From Pyrobaculum oguniense TE7 (lineage in GTDB: Archaea > Thermoproteota > Thermoprotei > Thermoproteales > Thermoproteaceae): 64,000 nucleotides of DNA. The stretch covers positions 2,203,233-2,267,232 of the forward strand of contig CP003316.1 in the NCBI GenBank assembly GCA_000247545.1. Reading direction: 5' to 3'. Below, piece after piece: positions 34,301 through 43,807 of the stretch. The position numbers and the translations under genes were made by a program. The notes under the pieces were generated by a model. It was not told where the DNA came from and did no database searches. It worked only from the letters and a program-made list of their open reading frames with translations. The stretch's first letter is position 1. Every line of letters begins with the position of its first letter.

Positions 34301-36148
34301 TTAGAGGAGGTACTGGAACTCTTCTAGACCGAGTCTCTTCAACGTCTCGTAGGTAGGCTTGCCGTCGACCCAGCCTCTCAGCTTGTAGAACTCCTTTATG
34401 CCTTCGTCGAACATTTTAGACGCTGTGTGGCCCTTCGCAGGGCCGGTCTTAATAGGCTCCCTCATCTTAGGCGGAAGCTCATCCTTAACCCACTTCCCCT
34501 CCTTCACGTGGAACAGCCTCTCCACGTTGAAGATGCGCTCTCCAATCGTCAACATCTCCTCAGGCGTGGTGTCCCAGCCGAACGCCGCGTTGAACAACTC
34601 GGCAATGTGCCGTTCGAAGATCCCATCTTTATCTAAAGTGTCGAATTTGCAGAAGGTAACAGAATCGGAAAGCGCCATGAGGTGCTGTGCGTATACAACC
34701 AGCCTCACCTGTTTCGAGATGCACTCAGAAGTCTCGCATAGCGGATCGACCTTCTCCGGCACCCCCAGCACCTCCCAAGTCGGCGAGTACGCCTCAAGGT
34801 GGTCGCCCCCACGGTTAGCCGTGACGTAAGATATGGCGAAGCCTTTAAGCGCCCTCGGGTCGTAAGCCGGGAAGCCCTGCCCCCTCGACCCCACAAAGGC
34901 GTCAGGCGCCCCATACTTGTTGGCCAGTCTCCAGTCGCCTTCTGCGAGGTCGCTTCCTATGCCGTCTCTGTAAGCCGTCTTGTACACCAAGTCGATCAAC
35001 GCCCCGGGATCGCCCCAGTCAATATCGTACTTAATCTTCCCCCTCTTTACTAGTTCTAAGAAGGTGCCCAGGGTATTGCCAAGCGAAATAGTGTCCATGC
35101 CTAGCTCGTTAGCCAACTTCTCCATTTTCAGCACAGCCTCCGTATTGGACAAGCCCAAATTACCGCCCAGAGCCCACGTCGACTCGTACTCGTACTTAAT
35201 CTTCTCGCCAGCAACCTTGTATGGGCCAGTTGTGACGACTGTCATCTGAGTACACTGTATGGGACATAGCATACATCCATGAGTTTCTTTTACATAGTTC
35301 TGCTTTATGTACTCGCCGCTTATCTTTTCGGCCTCCTCGAAATAGCCTGTGTCGAAGTTCCTGGTAGGGTAGCCGCCGATTGAGTTTATTATGTTCGTCA
35401 ACAGATTTGTGCCATACTGGTGTAGCGCTTTTGAAGTCGCGGCGTTCATCAACATCGTGGAGTACTCCGTAGCCACCTTGAGGAACCTCTGCCTGTCCAC
35501 GAACTCCCTCAGGGGGTCGTGAGTGCCCCACACCACAATGCCCTTCAGCTTCTTGGAACCCGCCACAGCGCCGAGGCCTCCGCGGCCTGCGAAACGCTCG
35601 TAGTCGCTGAACCTAAGACCCGCAATTCTCACTAGGTTCTCGCCGGCGGGACCTATGGTCATTACCCCTGCCTTCCTCTCATCGGGTTCAAACCCGGCGT
35701 CTTGGAGCAACGCCCTCGTGGCGGCGCCGGTCCACTTCCCCCATATGTGTTTGGCGGGGCGTATCGACACCTCGCCGTCCTTGACGAGTATGTAGACAGG
35801 CTCCTCGGCTTTGCCCTCCACGACTATGCCGTGGTACCCCGTCCTCACTAGCCAGTATGCGAAGTTGCCCCCAGCGTTGGAGTGGGTGTAGGAACCGGTG
35901 AGCGGGCTCTTGCCCACGACGTTTATTCTGCTTGTGGCTAGGTTGGCGGTGCCGGATAGGGGCCCCGCGAAGATGTACAGCTTGTTTGAGGGTGAGAATG
36001 GGTCTATGCCGCGGGGGAGCTCCTTGAGCATTAGGTAGGCCCCCAGACCCCGGCCGCCGAGGAACTTGCGGACTATATCATCTTTATAAACCTCTTCGCT
36101 AATTTTTTCAGTTGATAGATCTATGCGTAGTATTCTAAACACAACCAT
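34301..36148 (-). CDS. aor: Aldehyde ferredoxin oxidoreductase
   Basis: This 615-residue tungstopterin enzyme oxidises aldehydes to acids with ferredoxin as electron acceptor. The [4Fe-4S] ligands CMLCPIQC are near residue 291 and a fourth cysteine (ETSEC) near 475, matching the spacing in the Pyrococcus enzyme. The tungstopterin region SRINVVGKSPLTGSYTHSNAGG is intact. It supplies reduced ferredoxin for catabolism of peptides or sugars. The gene stands alone upstream of nadK, with an A/T-rich promoter region beyond its start. Confidence 0.95.
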   Translation of the reverse strand: MVVFRILRIDLSTEKISEEVYKDDIVRKFLGGRGLGAYLMLKELPRGIDPFSPSNKLYIFAGPLSGTANLATSRINVVGKSPLTGSYTHSNAGGNFAYWLVRTGYHGIVVEGKAEEPVYILVKDGEVSIRPAKHIWGKWTGAATRALLQDAGFEPDERKAGVMTIGPAGENLVRIAGLRFSDYERFAGRGGLGAVAGSKKLKGIVVWGTHDPLREFVDRQRFLKVATEYSTMLMNAATSKALHQYGTNLLTNIINSIGGYPTRNFDTGYFEEAEKISGEYIKQNYVKETHGCMLCPIQCTQMTVVTTGPYKVAGEKIKYEYESTWALGGNLGLSNTEAVLKMEKLANELGMDTISLGNTLGTFLELVKRGKIKYDIDWGDPGALIDLVYKTAYRDGIGSDLAEGDWRLANKYGAPDAFVGSRGQGFPAYDPRALKGFAISYVTANRGGDHLEAYSPTWEVLGVPEKVDPLCETSECISKQVRLVVYAQHLMALSDSVTFCKFDTLDKDGIFERHIAELFNAAFGWDTTPEEMLTIGERIFNVERLFHVKEGKWVKDELPPKMREPIKTGPAKGHTASKMFDEGIKEFYKLRGWVDGKPTYETLKRLGLEEFQYLL

Positions 36149-36331
36149 GAATTTATGGATTTATTCTCTTTTTAACTATTCTGTTCACAGACAAATTATG
36201 CGAGTGTTGCCTATGCATCGCAAATAGTTAGGTTTCTTAATTATACTTAATTTGCAACTTCTTCAAAATATTCTAAAACCTTTATACATGGTAATATAGT
36301 CAATATTAAAAGAGCCCTTTTCATTGGCCAC

Positions 36332-36727
36332 ATGGAATATCTTGTTTTAATGGGGGTGGTTGGATTGGCATGGCTAATCCTCGTAACTAGGGATAATATC
36401 TACGCATTTCTGTTGCTAGCGGGGTTAGGCCTAACGGCCGCTTTCGGCGTCTTTCTACACTTGGGAGAGCTTGGGTTTATACTCACGGCGCTTGTCTACA
36501 TAGTCGTCTCGCTTACCCTGGTCATTGTACCCGCCTCGACGCTTGGCGACGTACAGAAGACCGTAGAGATGAAGGCCGTAGCCCTGGCGGCACTGGCGTC
36601 CTTCGCCTTATTGCTCGCATTCCCGTCCGCCACCCCCCAGAAAGTGGCACAAGGCCTCGACCTCACAAATACTGCCCCTAGCCGCGGTGCTCGCGGCTTG
36701 ATAATAGCCTTTGAAATAACCACATGA
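36332..36727 (+). CDS. nuoJ: Complex I-like subunit NuoJ
   Basis: This is a 131-residue membrane protein of the NuoJ family with three or four hydrophobic segments (LVLMGVVGLAWLILV, FLLLAGLGLTAAFGVFL, GFILTALVYIVVSLTLV). It is a proton-path subunit of NADH/F420H2-type complex I. ATG 36332 is about 22 bases after AATATTAAAAG at about 36303-36312. It is the first gene of a nuo-like operon, and its stop overlaps nuoK. It is open here, but neighbours further along are damaged. Confidence 0.8.
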   Translation: MEYLVLMGVVGLAWLILVTRDNIYAFLLLAGLGLTAAFGVFLHLGELGFILTALVYIVVSLTLVIVPASTLGDVQKTVEMKAVALAALASFALLLAFPSATPQKVAQGLDLTNTAPSRGARGLIIAFEITT

Positions 36728-36960
36728 TCTCTCTCATCGTCTTCCTGGCCCTCATGGTCGGTAGCCTCGCAATCATAGCCACCGCTAGGTCTCTAGTCAG
36801 GGCGATAATAGGCGCAGAGGCGCTTACCCTGGCGGCGATATACGCCGGGGCCACAGCCGGTGGCCTAAGCATGGTCGCCGTTGCGGCCGCGGCAAGCGTC
36901 ATCGAGACTGTCATGCTAGTCGCCACGCTGTTCAAGCTGGCCAAGGGAGGCCATGTCTGA
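36724..36960 (+). CDS. nuoK: Complex I-like subunit NuoK
   Basis: This is a 78-residue membrane protein with three hydrophobic helices (SLIVFLALMVGSLAIIATA, RAIIGAEALTLAAIYAG, VAAAASVIETVMLVATL). It carries the conserved GAEALTLAA of the NuoK/MrpC family. It overlaps nuoJ by four bases and the NuoM-like frame by eight, so the operon is tightly coupled. Its length is slightly short of the usual 95-100. Confidence 0.8.
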   Translation: MISLIVFLALMVGSLAIIATARSLVRAIIGAEALTLAAIYAGATAGGLSMVAVAAAASVIETVMLVATLFKLAKGGHV

Positions 36961-38221
36961 GCCCTTCTACCTCCCCACCGTCTTGGCCACCCCACTTTCG
37001 CTGGCGGCTGTGAAGGCGGGGAGATGTGCCGTCGTTGCTGCTGTACTCTCCATGTTCCTCTTCGTGGTGCAGGTCAACTACTCCGCTACGCTCACGTCCC
37101 TCCCCTACCTTGGCGGGGTACGTGTCTCCGTGACGCCGGGCGTGATGTCGTTTGTCCTCACGTCGGTTGTCCTAGGGCTAATCGTCACGGTGTACGCTGA
37201 GAGGTATTTACAACATCTCAAGGCCGAGAGGTGGCACTACGCCGTCTAGTTGCTCTATGTCCTCTCCTTCGTCTACATAATAATATCCGAAAACCTCATA
37301 TTCGTCTTCCTGGCCCTGGAGCTGTCTATCATCACAAGCTACCTCCTCATCTGGTATTTTGGATACGGTGACAGGCGGAGAGTTGGGTTACTGTATTTCA
37401 TATGGGCCCAGATAGGCTCTATCCTTTTCCTGATCGGAGTCGCCATGTCCGGCACCTACCTCGCTGCTGTCTTTAAGGCGGCTGGGACGGCGTCTTTGAT
37501 GGTGCTGGTCGGGTTGCTGGTCAAGATGGGCACGGCGGGGGTCCACTTCTGGTTGCCCTACGCCCACGCCGAGGCGCCGACTCCCCCCTCAGCCCTTCTG
37601 AGCCCCGTCCACGCGGGGCTGATGGCCTACTGGCTCTGGCGACTCAGGGATGGGGCAGGCTGGCCGCTGGAGACGCTCTACCTCTACGGCCTGACCGCAG
37701 CCGTCTACGGCACCTCCCTCGTCTTCCGGGAGTCCGTAAATATGGCCTTGGCTGATTCGACCATCGCTAACATGGGCCTCCTCGTGGCGGCAGCGGCTGT
37801 ACAGAAGCCGGAGCTTAGTTACCTCGCCACGGCCGTGTTATTCGTGGGCCATGCCTTTGCCAAGGCCGCCGGCTTCATGCTGGCGGGTATCTACATCGTG
37901 AGGTTGCACACTGATCTCGACCAGCTCAAGTGGGACACTTGGGTCTTGGCGCTAGGCGTCCTCTCCTTCGTCACGCTATCCGACGTCTTTGGCATTAACC
38001 TGCTGGGTAGGGCCATGGTAGCGGTCGGCGTGTCCCAGGCCCTGGCGGCTATCCTCCTTATAGCTACGCTGTCCTCCACGGCTCTCTACAGCTTTTACCT
38101 CCTCCACAAGATCTACAAAGGCGGCCAAGCTGAGGTGCCCACGGACGGCGGGATGTACCTCTCGGCGTTGGCCGCCGCGGCGGCCCCCTTCATCATCCTC
38201 ATGGCCGTGTTCGCGATATGA
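36953..38221 (+). pseudogene. nuoM: NuoM/N-like antiporter subunit broken by an in-frame TAG
   Basis: One reading frame encodes a proton-translocating antiporter-like subunit, but a TAG stop at 37247-37249 divides it into 98 and about 323 residues. The sequence is continuous across the stop: LQHLKAERWHYAV, then LLYVLSFVYIIISENLIFVFLALEL with conserved LALELS and HFWLPYAHAEAPTPPSALLSP (the catalytic histidine/glutamate region). A TTG directly after the stop could restart translation, but the first half would lack the core. A mutation, a sequencing error or recoding are the possibilities. Confidence 0.8.
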
Positions 38222-38766
38222 CGCTTGAGCTCTGGTTGCTGGTCCTCGCCCTACTCGCCTTAACCGACCTCTTCCACTAAGAAGGGCATAGGCTCGCTGG
38301 TAGGCGGCGCAGCCACCCTCTACCTATACCTCACAAGGTCGTTGATGCCGGCGCCGCACCTCTCACACATGGGGGATCTCGCTCACACACTATATATCTT
38401 CATGTTTGTGATATATACCGCCGTCGCGGCCTACTCCATCTGGTACGCCAGCCATCTGGAGAGGAGGGGGTGGTTCTGGCTGTGGATGAGGGTGTTCTAC
38501 GCCTCCATGCTCATCTTCGGCGCCGCCGACCTCTGGCTTGTCTTGATAGCGGGGTGGGGAGGCCTCGACACTAGTGGTGCAGTACAACTGGCTACATATA
38601 CTTGGTGACGGCTATGGAGGCGCTGGTGGGGCTAATGATTGTAGCCGCCTTAGCCAACAAGTCGCTGGAGCCAATCGACATATCCATCGCCCTTACCCTC
38701 CTCCCGGTGCTTGTCTTAGTGGCGGCTAGCATAAAGTTGTTGCCAAATATAAGGAGGTGGTGCTGA
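38218..38766 (+). pseudogene. Frameshifted second antiporter-like nuo gene
   Basis: ATG 38218 overlaps the preceding stop (ATGA) and opens MTLELWLLVLALLALTDLF, ended by TAA at 38278. In another frame (from about 38280) the sequence continues KKGIGSLVGGAATLYLYLT. It then has MGDLAHTLYIFMFVIYTAVA, IWYASHLERRG and VFYASMLIFGAADLWLVLI with GWGGLD, the N-terminal half of a NuoL/NuoM-like protein. It ends again at 38606. A third stretch in the first frame from 38575 (TGYIYLVTAMEALVGLMIVAA) runs to TGA 38764. At least two frameshifts and a shortened C-terminus mark it as decayed. Confidence 0.75.
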
Positions 38767-38855
38767 GCAATGGTTTATTAGATTTGATTTCAAGTACAAA
38801 TTTATAATGATATAAATGTTAAAAACTTTTTCAAAGCTGAAATGAGCAGAGTCAT
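38767..38855. other. AT-rich spacer before the nuoB relic
   Basis: This 89-base stretch is strongly A/T-rich, unlike the surrounding GC-rich coding DNA, and contains GATATAAATGTTAAAAAC (about 38810-38827), a possible promoter. No coding potential is seen. Confidence 0.4.
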
Positions 38856-39289
38856 ATGGCTGATATTCTCAAGGTTGTTGACAGGTTGAGGAGTTGGGGG
38901 ACTAAGCGGTCGCTGTGATCTCCCCACCTAGTCACCGCCTGTTGCGGCGTCGAGTTCGGACACGCCTTCTACTCTGCTTATGACGCAGAGGCTTCGGCAT
39001 GCCTCCCATGGGCTCCTTGAGGCAGAGCAACATTATCGTCATCGAGGGTACTATTACGTTGAAGATGGCGAAGTTTGTAAAATATGTATATGAACAGATG
39101 CCGGAGCCTAAATACGTAATTGCCATGGGGGCCTGCGCGATTAAGGGCGGCGTCTTCTACGGGAGCTACCACATGGTGCCCGCCTCCAAGGTCGTCCCCG
39201 TAGATGGCTACGTCTCTGGCTGTCCGCCAACGCCCGAGGCCCTCCTCAAGGCAGTAAAGGAGCTCCAGGAGAAGATTGTCCATGCTTGA
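38856..39289 (+). pseudogene. nuoB: nuoB relic with a TGA and a frameshift
   Basis: NuoB carries the N2 [4Fe-4S] cluster of complex I. ATG 38856 reads ADILKVVDRLRSWGTKRSL, then TGA (38916-38918) where the family has tryptophan. Reading on gives SPHLVTACCGVEFGHAFYSA with the paired cysteines, then DAEA. One base is missing near 38993, after which the next frame gives GMPPMGSLRQSNIIVIEGT, YVIAMGACAIKGGVFYGSY and VSGCPPTPEALL. The remainder of the protein is well conserved. A TGG-to-TGA change and one deletion would explain both lesions. It overlaps nuoD. Confidence 0.85.
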
Positions 39290-40502
39290 CGAATGGCCTT
39301 TTAACTTGAGGTTCGGCGACACGTACTACGTGGAGAGGGAGGAGGAGCTAGTTGGCGGCCGCCGGGGTCTGACGCTTGTCGTCGGGCCGCAACATCCCGG
39401 ATCGGGCCACATGCGGATCTTCCTCGTGCTGGACGGCGACGTCATCGTAGACGCCTTCCCTGACCCGGGCTTTGTCCACCGCGGAATAGAAAAGCTGGCT
39501 GAGAACAGGCCCTACTGGACATTGATACCGTTGGTGGAGAAGGCCTCCATCATGGACAGCGCCAACATCATTTATCCCCTCGTGCTGGCGCTTGAAAAGA
39601 GTCTCGCCCTGGAGCCGCCGCCGCGGGCGAAGTATCTGCGGCTGATCATGGCGGAGCTTACGCGTATTAGGACCCACCTCTACGACTTGGCGCTTCTCGG
39701 CATCTTCCTAGGCCACTCCACCGCCTTTATGTGGGGGTTCGCCCTGCAGGACCTCATCGCCGAGGTCTTTGCCAAGATCGCCGGCGCCAGGACCACCACG
39801 GCGTACCTCGTGCCGGGGGGTGTGCGGAGGGATTTCAAGCCCGACCACGTAGAGCTTGTGGAGAGGCTGTTGAGGAAGGTCGAGGCCAAGCTCAACGATT
39901 TCAAGAATCTATTTTTGGACAACCCCGTGACAAGGGCGAGGCTGGAGGGGGTGGGCGTCTTGGACGCGAAGAGGGTGGCCGAGCTAGGGGTGGTGGGCCC
40001 CTTTGCCAGGGCCTCCGGCGTTGATTTTGACGTGAGGAGGGCCTATCCGTACGACGCCTATGCGGAGCTGGGCTACGAGCCGGTTGTGGACAAGGCCGGC
40101 GATGCTTGGGCGAGGACGTGGGTTAGGTGGGAGGAGGTGAGGAGGTCGATTGAGCTTGTGCGCAGGGCGCTTAGGGAGCTACCACAAGGTGACGTGATTG
40201 ACAGCGCCCTCCTCTTCAAAAACCCCGAGTACAGGCGGGAGGGGATTTCAGGTGTTATGGGCGTGTATACATACATGTACCCCGAGCCGGGCGAGTGGCT
40301 GGGCGTGGCCGAGGCTACGCGTGGACTCGCCCTAGCTCAGCTCTGGGCCTCAGGGTTGCAGCGGGTATATCGTATGAGGTTCGTCACGCCGTCGTGGCGC
40401 AACCTCCGTGCCATGATAGAGGCTATGAAGGGAGAGAGGCTGGCGGATATGCCTGCTGTGTACATGAGCTTCGGGTACTTCCCTCCCGAGGCTGATAGGT
40501 GA
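39282..40502 (+). CDS. nuoD: Complex I-like subunit NuoD (49 kDa)
   Basis: This is the 406-residue large subunit of the quinone-reducing module, related to [NiFe] hydrogenase large subunits but without the nickel-binding cysteine pairs. Diagnostic sequences are VVGPQHPGSGHMRIFLVLDG, PGFVHRGIEKLAENRPYW, ARTTTAYLVPGGVRRDF and the C-terminal TPSWRNLRAMIEAM. ATG 39282 overlaps the nuoB stop; a TTG at 39276 is an alternative. It is fully open while its expected partner NuoB is broken. Confidence 0.9.
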   Translation: MLDEWPFNLRFGDTYYVEREEELVGGRRGLTLVVGPQHPGSGHMRIFLVLDGDVIVDAFPDPGFVHRGIEKLAENRPYWTLIPLVEKASIMDSANIIYPLVLALEKSLALEPPPRAKYLRLIMAELTRIRTHLYDLALLGIFLGHSTAFMWGFALQDLIAEVFAKIAGARTTTAYLVPGGVRRDFKPDHVELVERLLRKVEAKLNDFKNLFLDNPVTRARLEGVGVLDAKRVAELGVVGPFARASGVDFDVRRAYPYDAYAELGYEPVVDKAGDAWARTWVRWEEVRRSIELVRRALRELPQGDVIDSALLFKNPEYRREGISGVMGVYTYMYPEPGEWLGVAEATRGLALAQLWASGLQRVYRMRFVTPSWRNLRAMIEAMKGERLADMPAVYMSFGYFPPEADR

Positions 40503-40505
40503 GCT

Positions 40506-40775
40506 ATGAAGGTCAGACTACTTGACCTAGATAGGGGCGGTGCGGTGGGGGTGGAGGTGGACGAGAAGGCGCACCCCATCGCGATAATCGATAAGTTGAA
40601 GGAGTTGGGTATCGTCGGTAGGTTCGAGACGGTTATATTCGGCGTGTCGCCCAACGGCCGCCAGGTGTTCTACGTACCTGCCGCCACGGTGGCGCAGCTG
40701 GTTGCATACAGCAACCAGACCAAGCAGCCGCTCTGCTTTAGGCGGTTCCCCATCCACGGCTACGGCAAGGGCTAG
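40506..40775 (+). CDS. Small hypothetical protein next to nuoD
   Basis: This 89-residue protein starts MKVRLLDLDRGGAVGVEVDE and ends FRRFPIHGYGKG. It looks like a small alpha/beta fold with AIIDKLKELGIVGRF and GRQVFYVPAATVAQLVAY. It is not recognised. It starts three bases after the nuoD stop and overlaps the radical SAM gene start by one base, so it belongs to the same transcript. A role with nuoD or with the radical SAM enzyme is possible. Confidence 0.6.
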   Translation: MKVRLLDLDRGGAVGVEVDEKAHPIAIIDKLKELGIVGRFETVIFGVSPNGRQVFYVPAATVAQLVAYSNQTKQPLCFRRFPIHGYGKG

Positions 40776-41812
40776 TGGTCCGCCCCATCTACAAAATAGG
40801 CCCGGAGACCCCCCTCGTTGGCGCGTTGGCCTTCGGCATAGTGGATCGGGGGACAAACGTCGTCGAGGTTAGGCCTACCAGCCTCTGCGCTCTGAACTGC
40901 ATCTTCTGCTCGGTCAATGCAGGACCTGCGTCTAGGACACGCTGGGCGGAGTACGTGGTGGAGCCGGAGCCCCTAGTCGCCGCGCTTGAGGAGGTGGTGA
41001 AGTACAAGGGGGTTGACGACGCCGAGGTGCACATAGACGGCATGGGGGACCCCGGCCATTATCCACATCTTGCCGAGCTGGTTAGGGGGGCTAAAACAAT
41101 AAAGGGAGTCGCCGTTGTGTCAATGCAGACCAGGCTATATATGCTCGACGAGGATAAGATAAGGGAGCTGGCCTCCGCCGGGCTTGACCGCCTCAACGTA
41201 AGCATTGACGCCTTGGATCCCTCCCTCGCTAGGAGACTCGCCGGAGCCGAGTGGTACGACGTGGAGAGGGTCCTGGATCTAGTGAAGAGGGCGCTTGAGG
41301 CTGGGATAAACGTGGTCATCAGCCCGGTGTGGGTACCTGGCTGGAACGACGGGGAGCTCCCTAAAATTGTAAAGTGGGCTTACGACAACGGGGTGGGAAG
41401 GGGCCTCCTCACTCCCGTGTTGATTCAGAAGTACATCCCCCACAAAAGGGGTAGGAGGGTGAAGACTAGGCCGATGGGATGGGGGGAGTTCTGGAAGAGG
41501 CTGAGGGTAATGGAGAAGGAGCTTGGGGTTAGGCTGGTGCCCGGGAGGGGCGAGTATAATATTCACAAAGCGCCCGAGTTGCCTAAGCCCCACGCCGTAG
41601 GAGAAGTGGTGGCCGTGGAGATAGTGGGCAGAGGCGTCTTCAGGGGGGAGATGCTGGCCACCCCCCTGAAAAGGAGGGGAACTGCCGTGTGGGATCGGGT
41701 ATTGACAGTCGCCTATGGCAAGGCGGCGTCGGACGAACTAGTTGGGAGTAGGGCAAGGGTAAGGGTGATTGAAAACAGACATAACATATACATTGCGAAG
41801 CCCATAGGCTAA
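40775..41812 (+). CDS. Radical SAM protein with C-terminal TRAM domain
   Basis: This 345-residue enzyme has the [4Fe-4S]-SAM motif LCALNCIFCSVNAG near residue 38, AEVHIDGMGDPG and LDRLNVSIDALDPS barrel motifs. A C-terminal beta-barrel region (VGEVVAVEIVGRGVFRGEML to RVRVIENRHNIYIAKP) resembles TRAM, an RNA-binding domain. The combination matches the archaeal COG2100 group and suggests tRNA modification, such as a methylthio- or related transfer, which is inference. GTG 40775 overlaps the upstream stop. Confidence 0.83.
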   Translation: MVRPIYKIGPETPLVGALAFGIVDRGTNVVEVRPTSLCALNCIFCSVNAGPASRTRWAEYVVEPEPLVAALEEVVKYKGVDDAEVHIDGMGDPGHYPHLAELVRGAKTIKGVAVVSMQTRLYMLDEDKIRELASAGLDRLNVSIDALDPSLARRLAGAEWYDVERVLDLVKRALEAGINVVISPVWVPGWNDGELPKIVKWAYDNGVGRGLLTPVLIQKYIPHKRGRRVKTRPMGWGEFWKRLRVMEKELGVRLVPGRGEYNIHKAPELPKPHAVGEVVAVEIVGRGVFRGEMLATPLKRRGTAVWDRVLTVAYGKAASDELVGSRARVRVIENRHNIYIAKPIG

Positions 41813-42083
41813 AAGTGGCTATGCGTTGTGGATTTGGAGGGCTTTGTAGATACTTTAGACTCTCAGCTCGATTGTTTCTTCTCCAGCGCCAGAAATAGCA
41901 CCTTGCTCCCCTGCTGTTGGCTATAAAACTATGTGGCGCTTAGCAGTCTGTCGAATTGCTGTGTCACGTAAAAAACGGCGTCGGCGCATTCAAAACCGGT
42001 AATATATGTAACAACGCGGCGTTTATGTTCGTAATGTTTGAACACTCTCCGACAAAGTACATCATGGCGTGGCGGCGACGCTA
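41813..42083. other. 270-base gap before ilvD
   Basis: No gene is recognised between the radical SAM gene and ilvD. The sequence holds several short A/T patches (CTATAAAAC at about 41930, ATAAAAATAAAA near 42090) and GC-rich segments. The last A/T patch is the ilvD promoter. A structured RNA is possible but I found no box motif. Confidence 0.4.
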
Positions 42084-42112
42084 GATATAAAAATAAAATA
42101 CTCGTAGTTGGT

Positions 42113-43807
42113 ATGGTAAAGCTCAGGATAAGGTCGTCTCAGTGGTACGACGGCGTTGATAATGCGCCTCACCGACCGTATCTACGGGCGGTGGGGCTCA
42201 CGGAGGCCGACTTTGCCAAGCCCCTCGTCGGCGTGTTGGTGTCTTGGTCTGAGCTGGGGCCATGCAACTTCCACAACCTGGAGCTGGTTAGGTACGTCAA
42301 GGAGGGGGTCAAGGAGGCTGGGGGTGTCGGCCTGGCGGCGCCTACGATTGTGGTTAACGACGGCATAAATATGGGCACGCCGGGGATGCGCTACTCGCTG
42401 ATCAGCCGGGACCTCATCGCAGACACCATTGAGGCGCAGTTCAACTCCCACGGAGTAGACGCCTGGGTGGGCATCGGCGGCTGTGACAAGACCCAGCCGG
42501 GCATCATGATGGCAATGGTTAGGCTCGACCTCCCGGCGGTGTACCTCTACGGAGGCTCGGCCGAGGCGGGGTGGCTCGGCGAGCGGGAACTCACCATAGA
42601 GGACGCGTTCGAGGCGGTGGGGGCGTACTTGGCGGGGAAGATAACTCTCGACGAGCTGAAGAGGGTAGAGGAGCTGTCTTTCCCGACATACGGCACTTGC
42701 CAGGGGATGTTCACCGCAAACACCATGGCGACTCTCGGCGAGGCGCTTGGGCTATCCCTCTTGGGCTCGGCCTCCCCTCCCGCCACCTCGGCAAGGCGGC
42801 GGAAGTACGCGGTGGAGAGCGGCAGGGCGGTGCTCAAGGCGGCTGAGCTGGGCGTGACGCCAAGGAAGGTGGTCACCTACGACGCGTTGTACAACGCCGC
42901 GGTGACGCTGTTTGCCACTGCTGGTAGCACCAACGCAATTCTCCACCTCCTCGCCATAGCCCACGAAGCCAACGTGAAGTTCACTCTCGACGACTTCGAC
43001 GAGATTAGCAGAAGGGTTCCCGTCATAGCGGCGCTGAGGCCCGCCGGGCCATATGCCATGCAGGACTTAGACAGGATAGGGGGCGTCCCCCGGGTGTTGA
43101 AGAAGCTGTATAAGGCCGGCTTGCTGAGGCCTGAGGCGCTGACAGTGGAGGGGGAGCCCATAGGCAAGTTGCTGGAGCGCTGGGAGCCGCCGGCGGTGCC
43201 CGAGGCCGGCATACTCTACGACGTGGAGAAGCCGTACAAGCCGTATTCCGGCATCCGCATCCTCAGGGGCAATCTGGCGCCCAGCGGCGCCGTGATGAAG
43301 ATAGGCGCGGCCGACAGGCTGAGGTTCGAGGGGAGGGCGAAGGTGTACGACTCAGAGGCCGAGGCCTTCAAAGCGGTGGCCGCCGGAGAGATTAAGCCGG
43401 GCGACGTGGTGATTATCCGCTACGAGGGGCCTAAGGGCGCGCCGGGCATGCCTGAGATGCTTAAGGTCACGGCTGCCATAGTCGGCGCGGGGCTGGGCGA
43501 TGCGGTGGCGCTGGTCACAGATGGGAGGTTCTCGGGGGCCACCCGCGGCATTATGGTGGGCCACGTGGCGCCGGAGGCCGCCGTTGGCGGGCCTATAGCC
43601 CTAGTCCAGAACGGCGACAGGGTGGTGATAGACGGCGAAGCCGGCCTCATAAAGCTGGAGGTGTCCGAGGAGGAGCTGGAGAAGAGGAGGAAGGCGTGGG
43701 CCCCCCCGCCGCCTAAGTATAAAGGCGGCCTTTTAGCCAAATACGCCGCATTGGTACAACAAGCCGACAAGGGAGCGGTTACGTCACCTTCTGCTTGGGG
43801 GACTTAG
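42113..43807 (+). CDS. ilvD: Dihydroxy-acid dehydratase
   Basis: IlvD converts 2,3-dihydroxy-isovalerate or -methylvalerate to the 2-keto acids of valine and isoleucine synthesis, using an Fe-S cluster. The 564-residue protein has [33 protein letters not shown] and [11 protein letters not shown] with the cluster cysteines, and [22 protein letters not shown] near the C-terminus. ATG 42113 follows an ATATAAAAAT box by about 22 bases; the frame extends upstream to 42038 without support. It overlaps the convergent DUF488 gene by four bases. Confidence 0.95.
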   Translation: MVKLRIRSSQWYDGVDNAPHRPYLRAVGLTEADFAKPLVGVLVSWSELGPCNFHNLELVRYVKEGVKEAGGVGLAAPTIVVNDGINMGTPGMRYSLISRDLIADTIEAQFNSHGVDAWVGIGGCDKTQPGIMMAMVRLDLPAVYLYGGSAEAGWLGERELTIEDAFEAVGAYLAGKITLDELKRVEELSFPTYGTCQGMFTANTMATLGEALGLSLLGSASPPATSARRRKYAVESGRAVLKAAELGVTPRKVVTYDALYNAAVTLFATAGSTNAILHLLAIAHEANVKFTLDDFDEISRRVPVIAALRPAGPYAMQDLDRIGGVPRVLKKLYKAGLLRPEALTVEGEPIGKLLERWEPPAVPEAGILYDVEKPYKPYSGIRILRGNLAPSGAVMKIGAADRLRFEGRAKVYDSEAEAFKAVAAGEIKPGDVVIIRYEGPKGAPGMPEMLKVTAAIVGAGLGDAVALVTDGRFSGATRGIMVGHVAPEAAVGGPIALVQNGDRVVIDGEAGLIKLEVSEEELEKRRKAWAPPPPKYKGGLLAKYAALVQQADKGAVTSPSAWGT

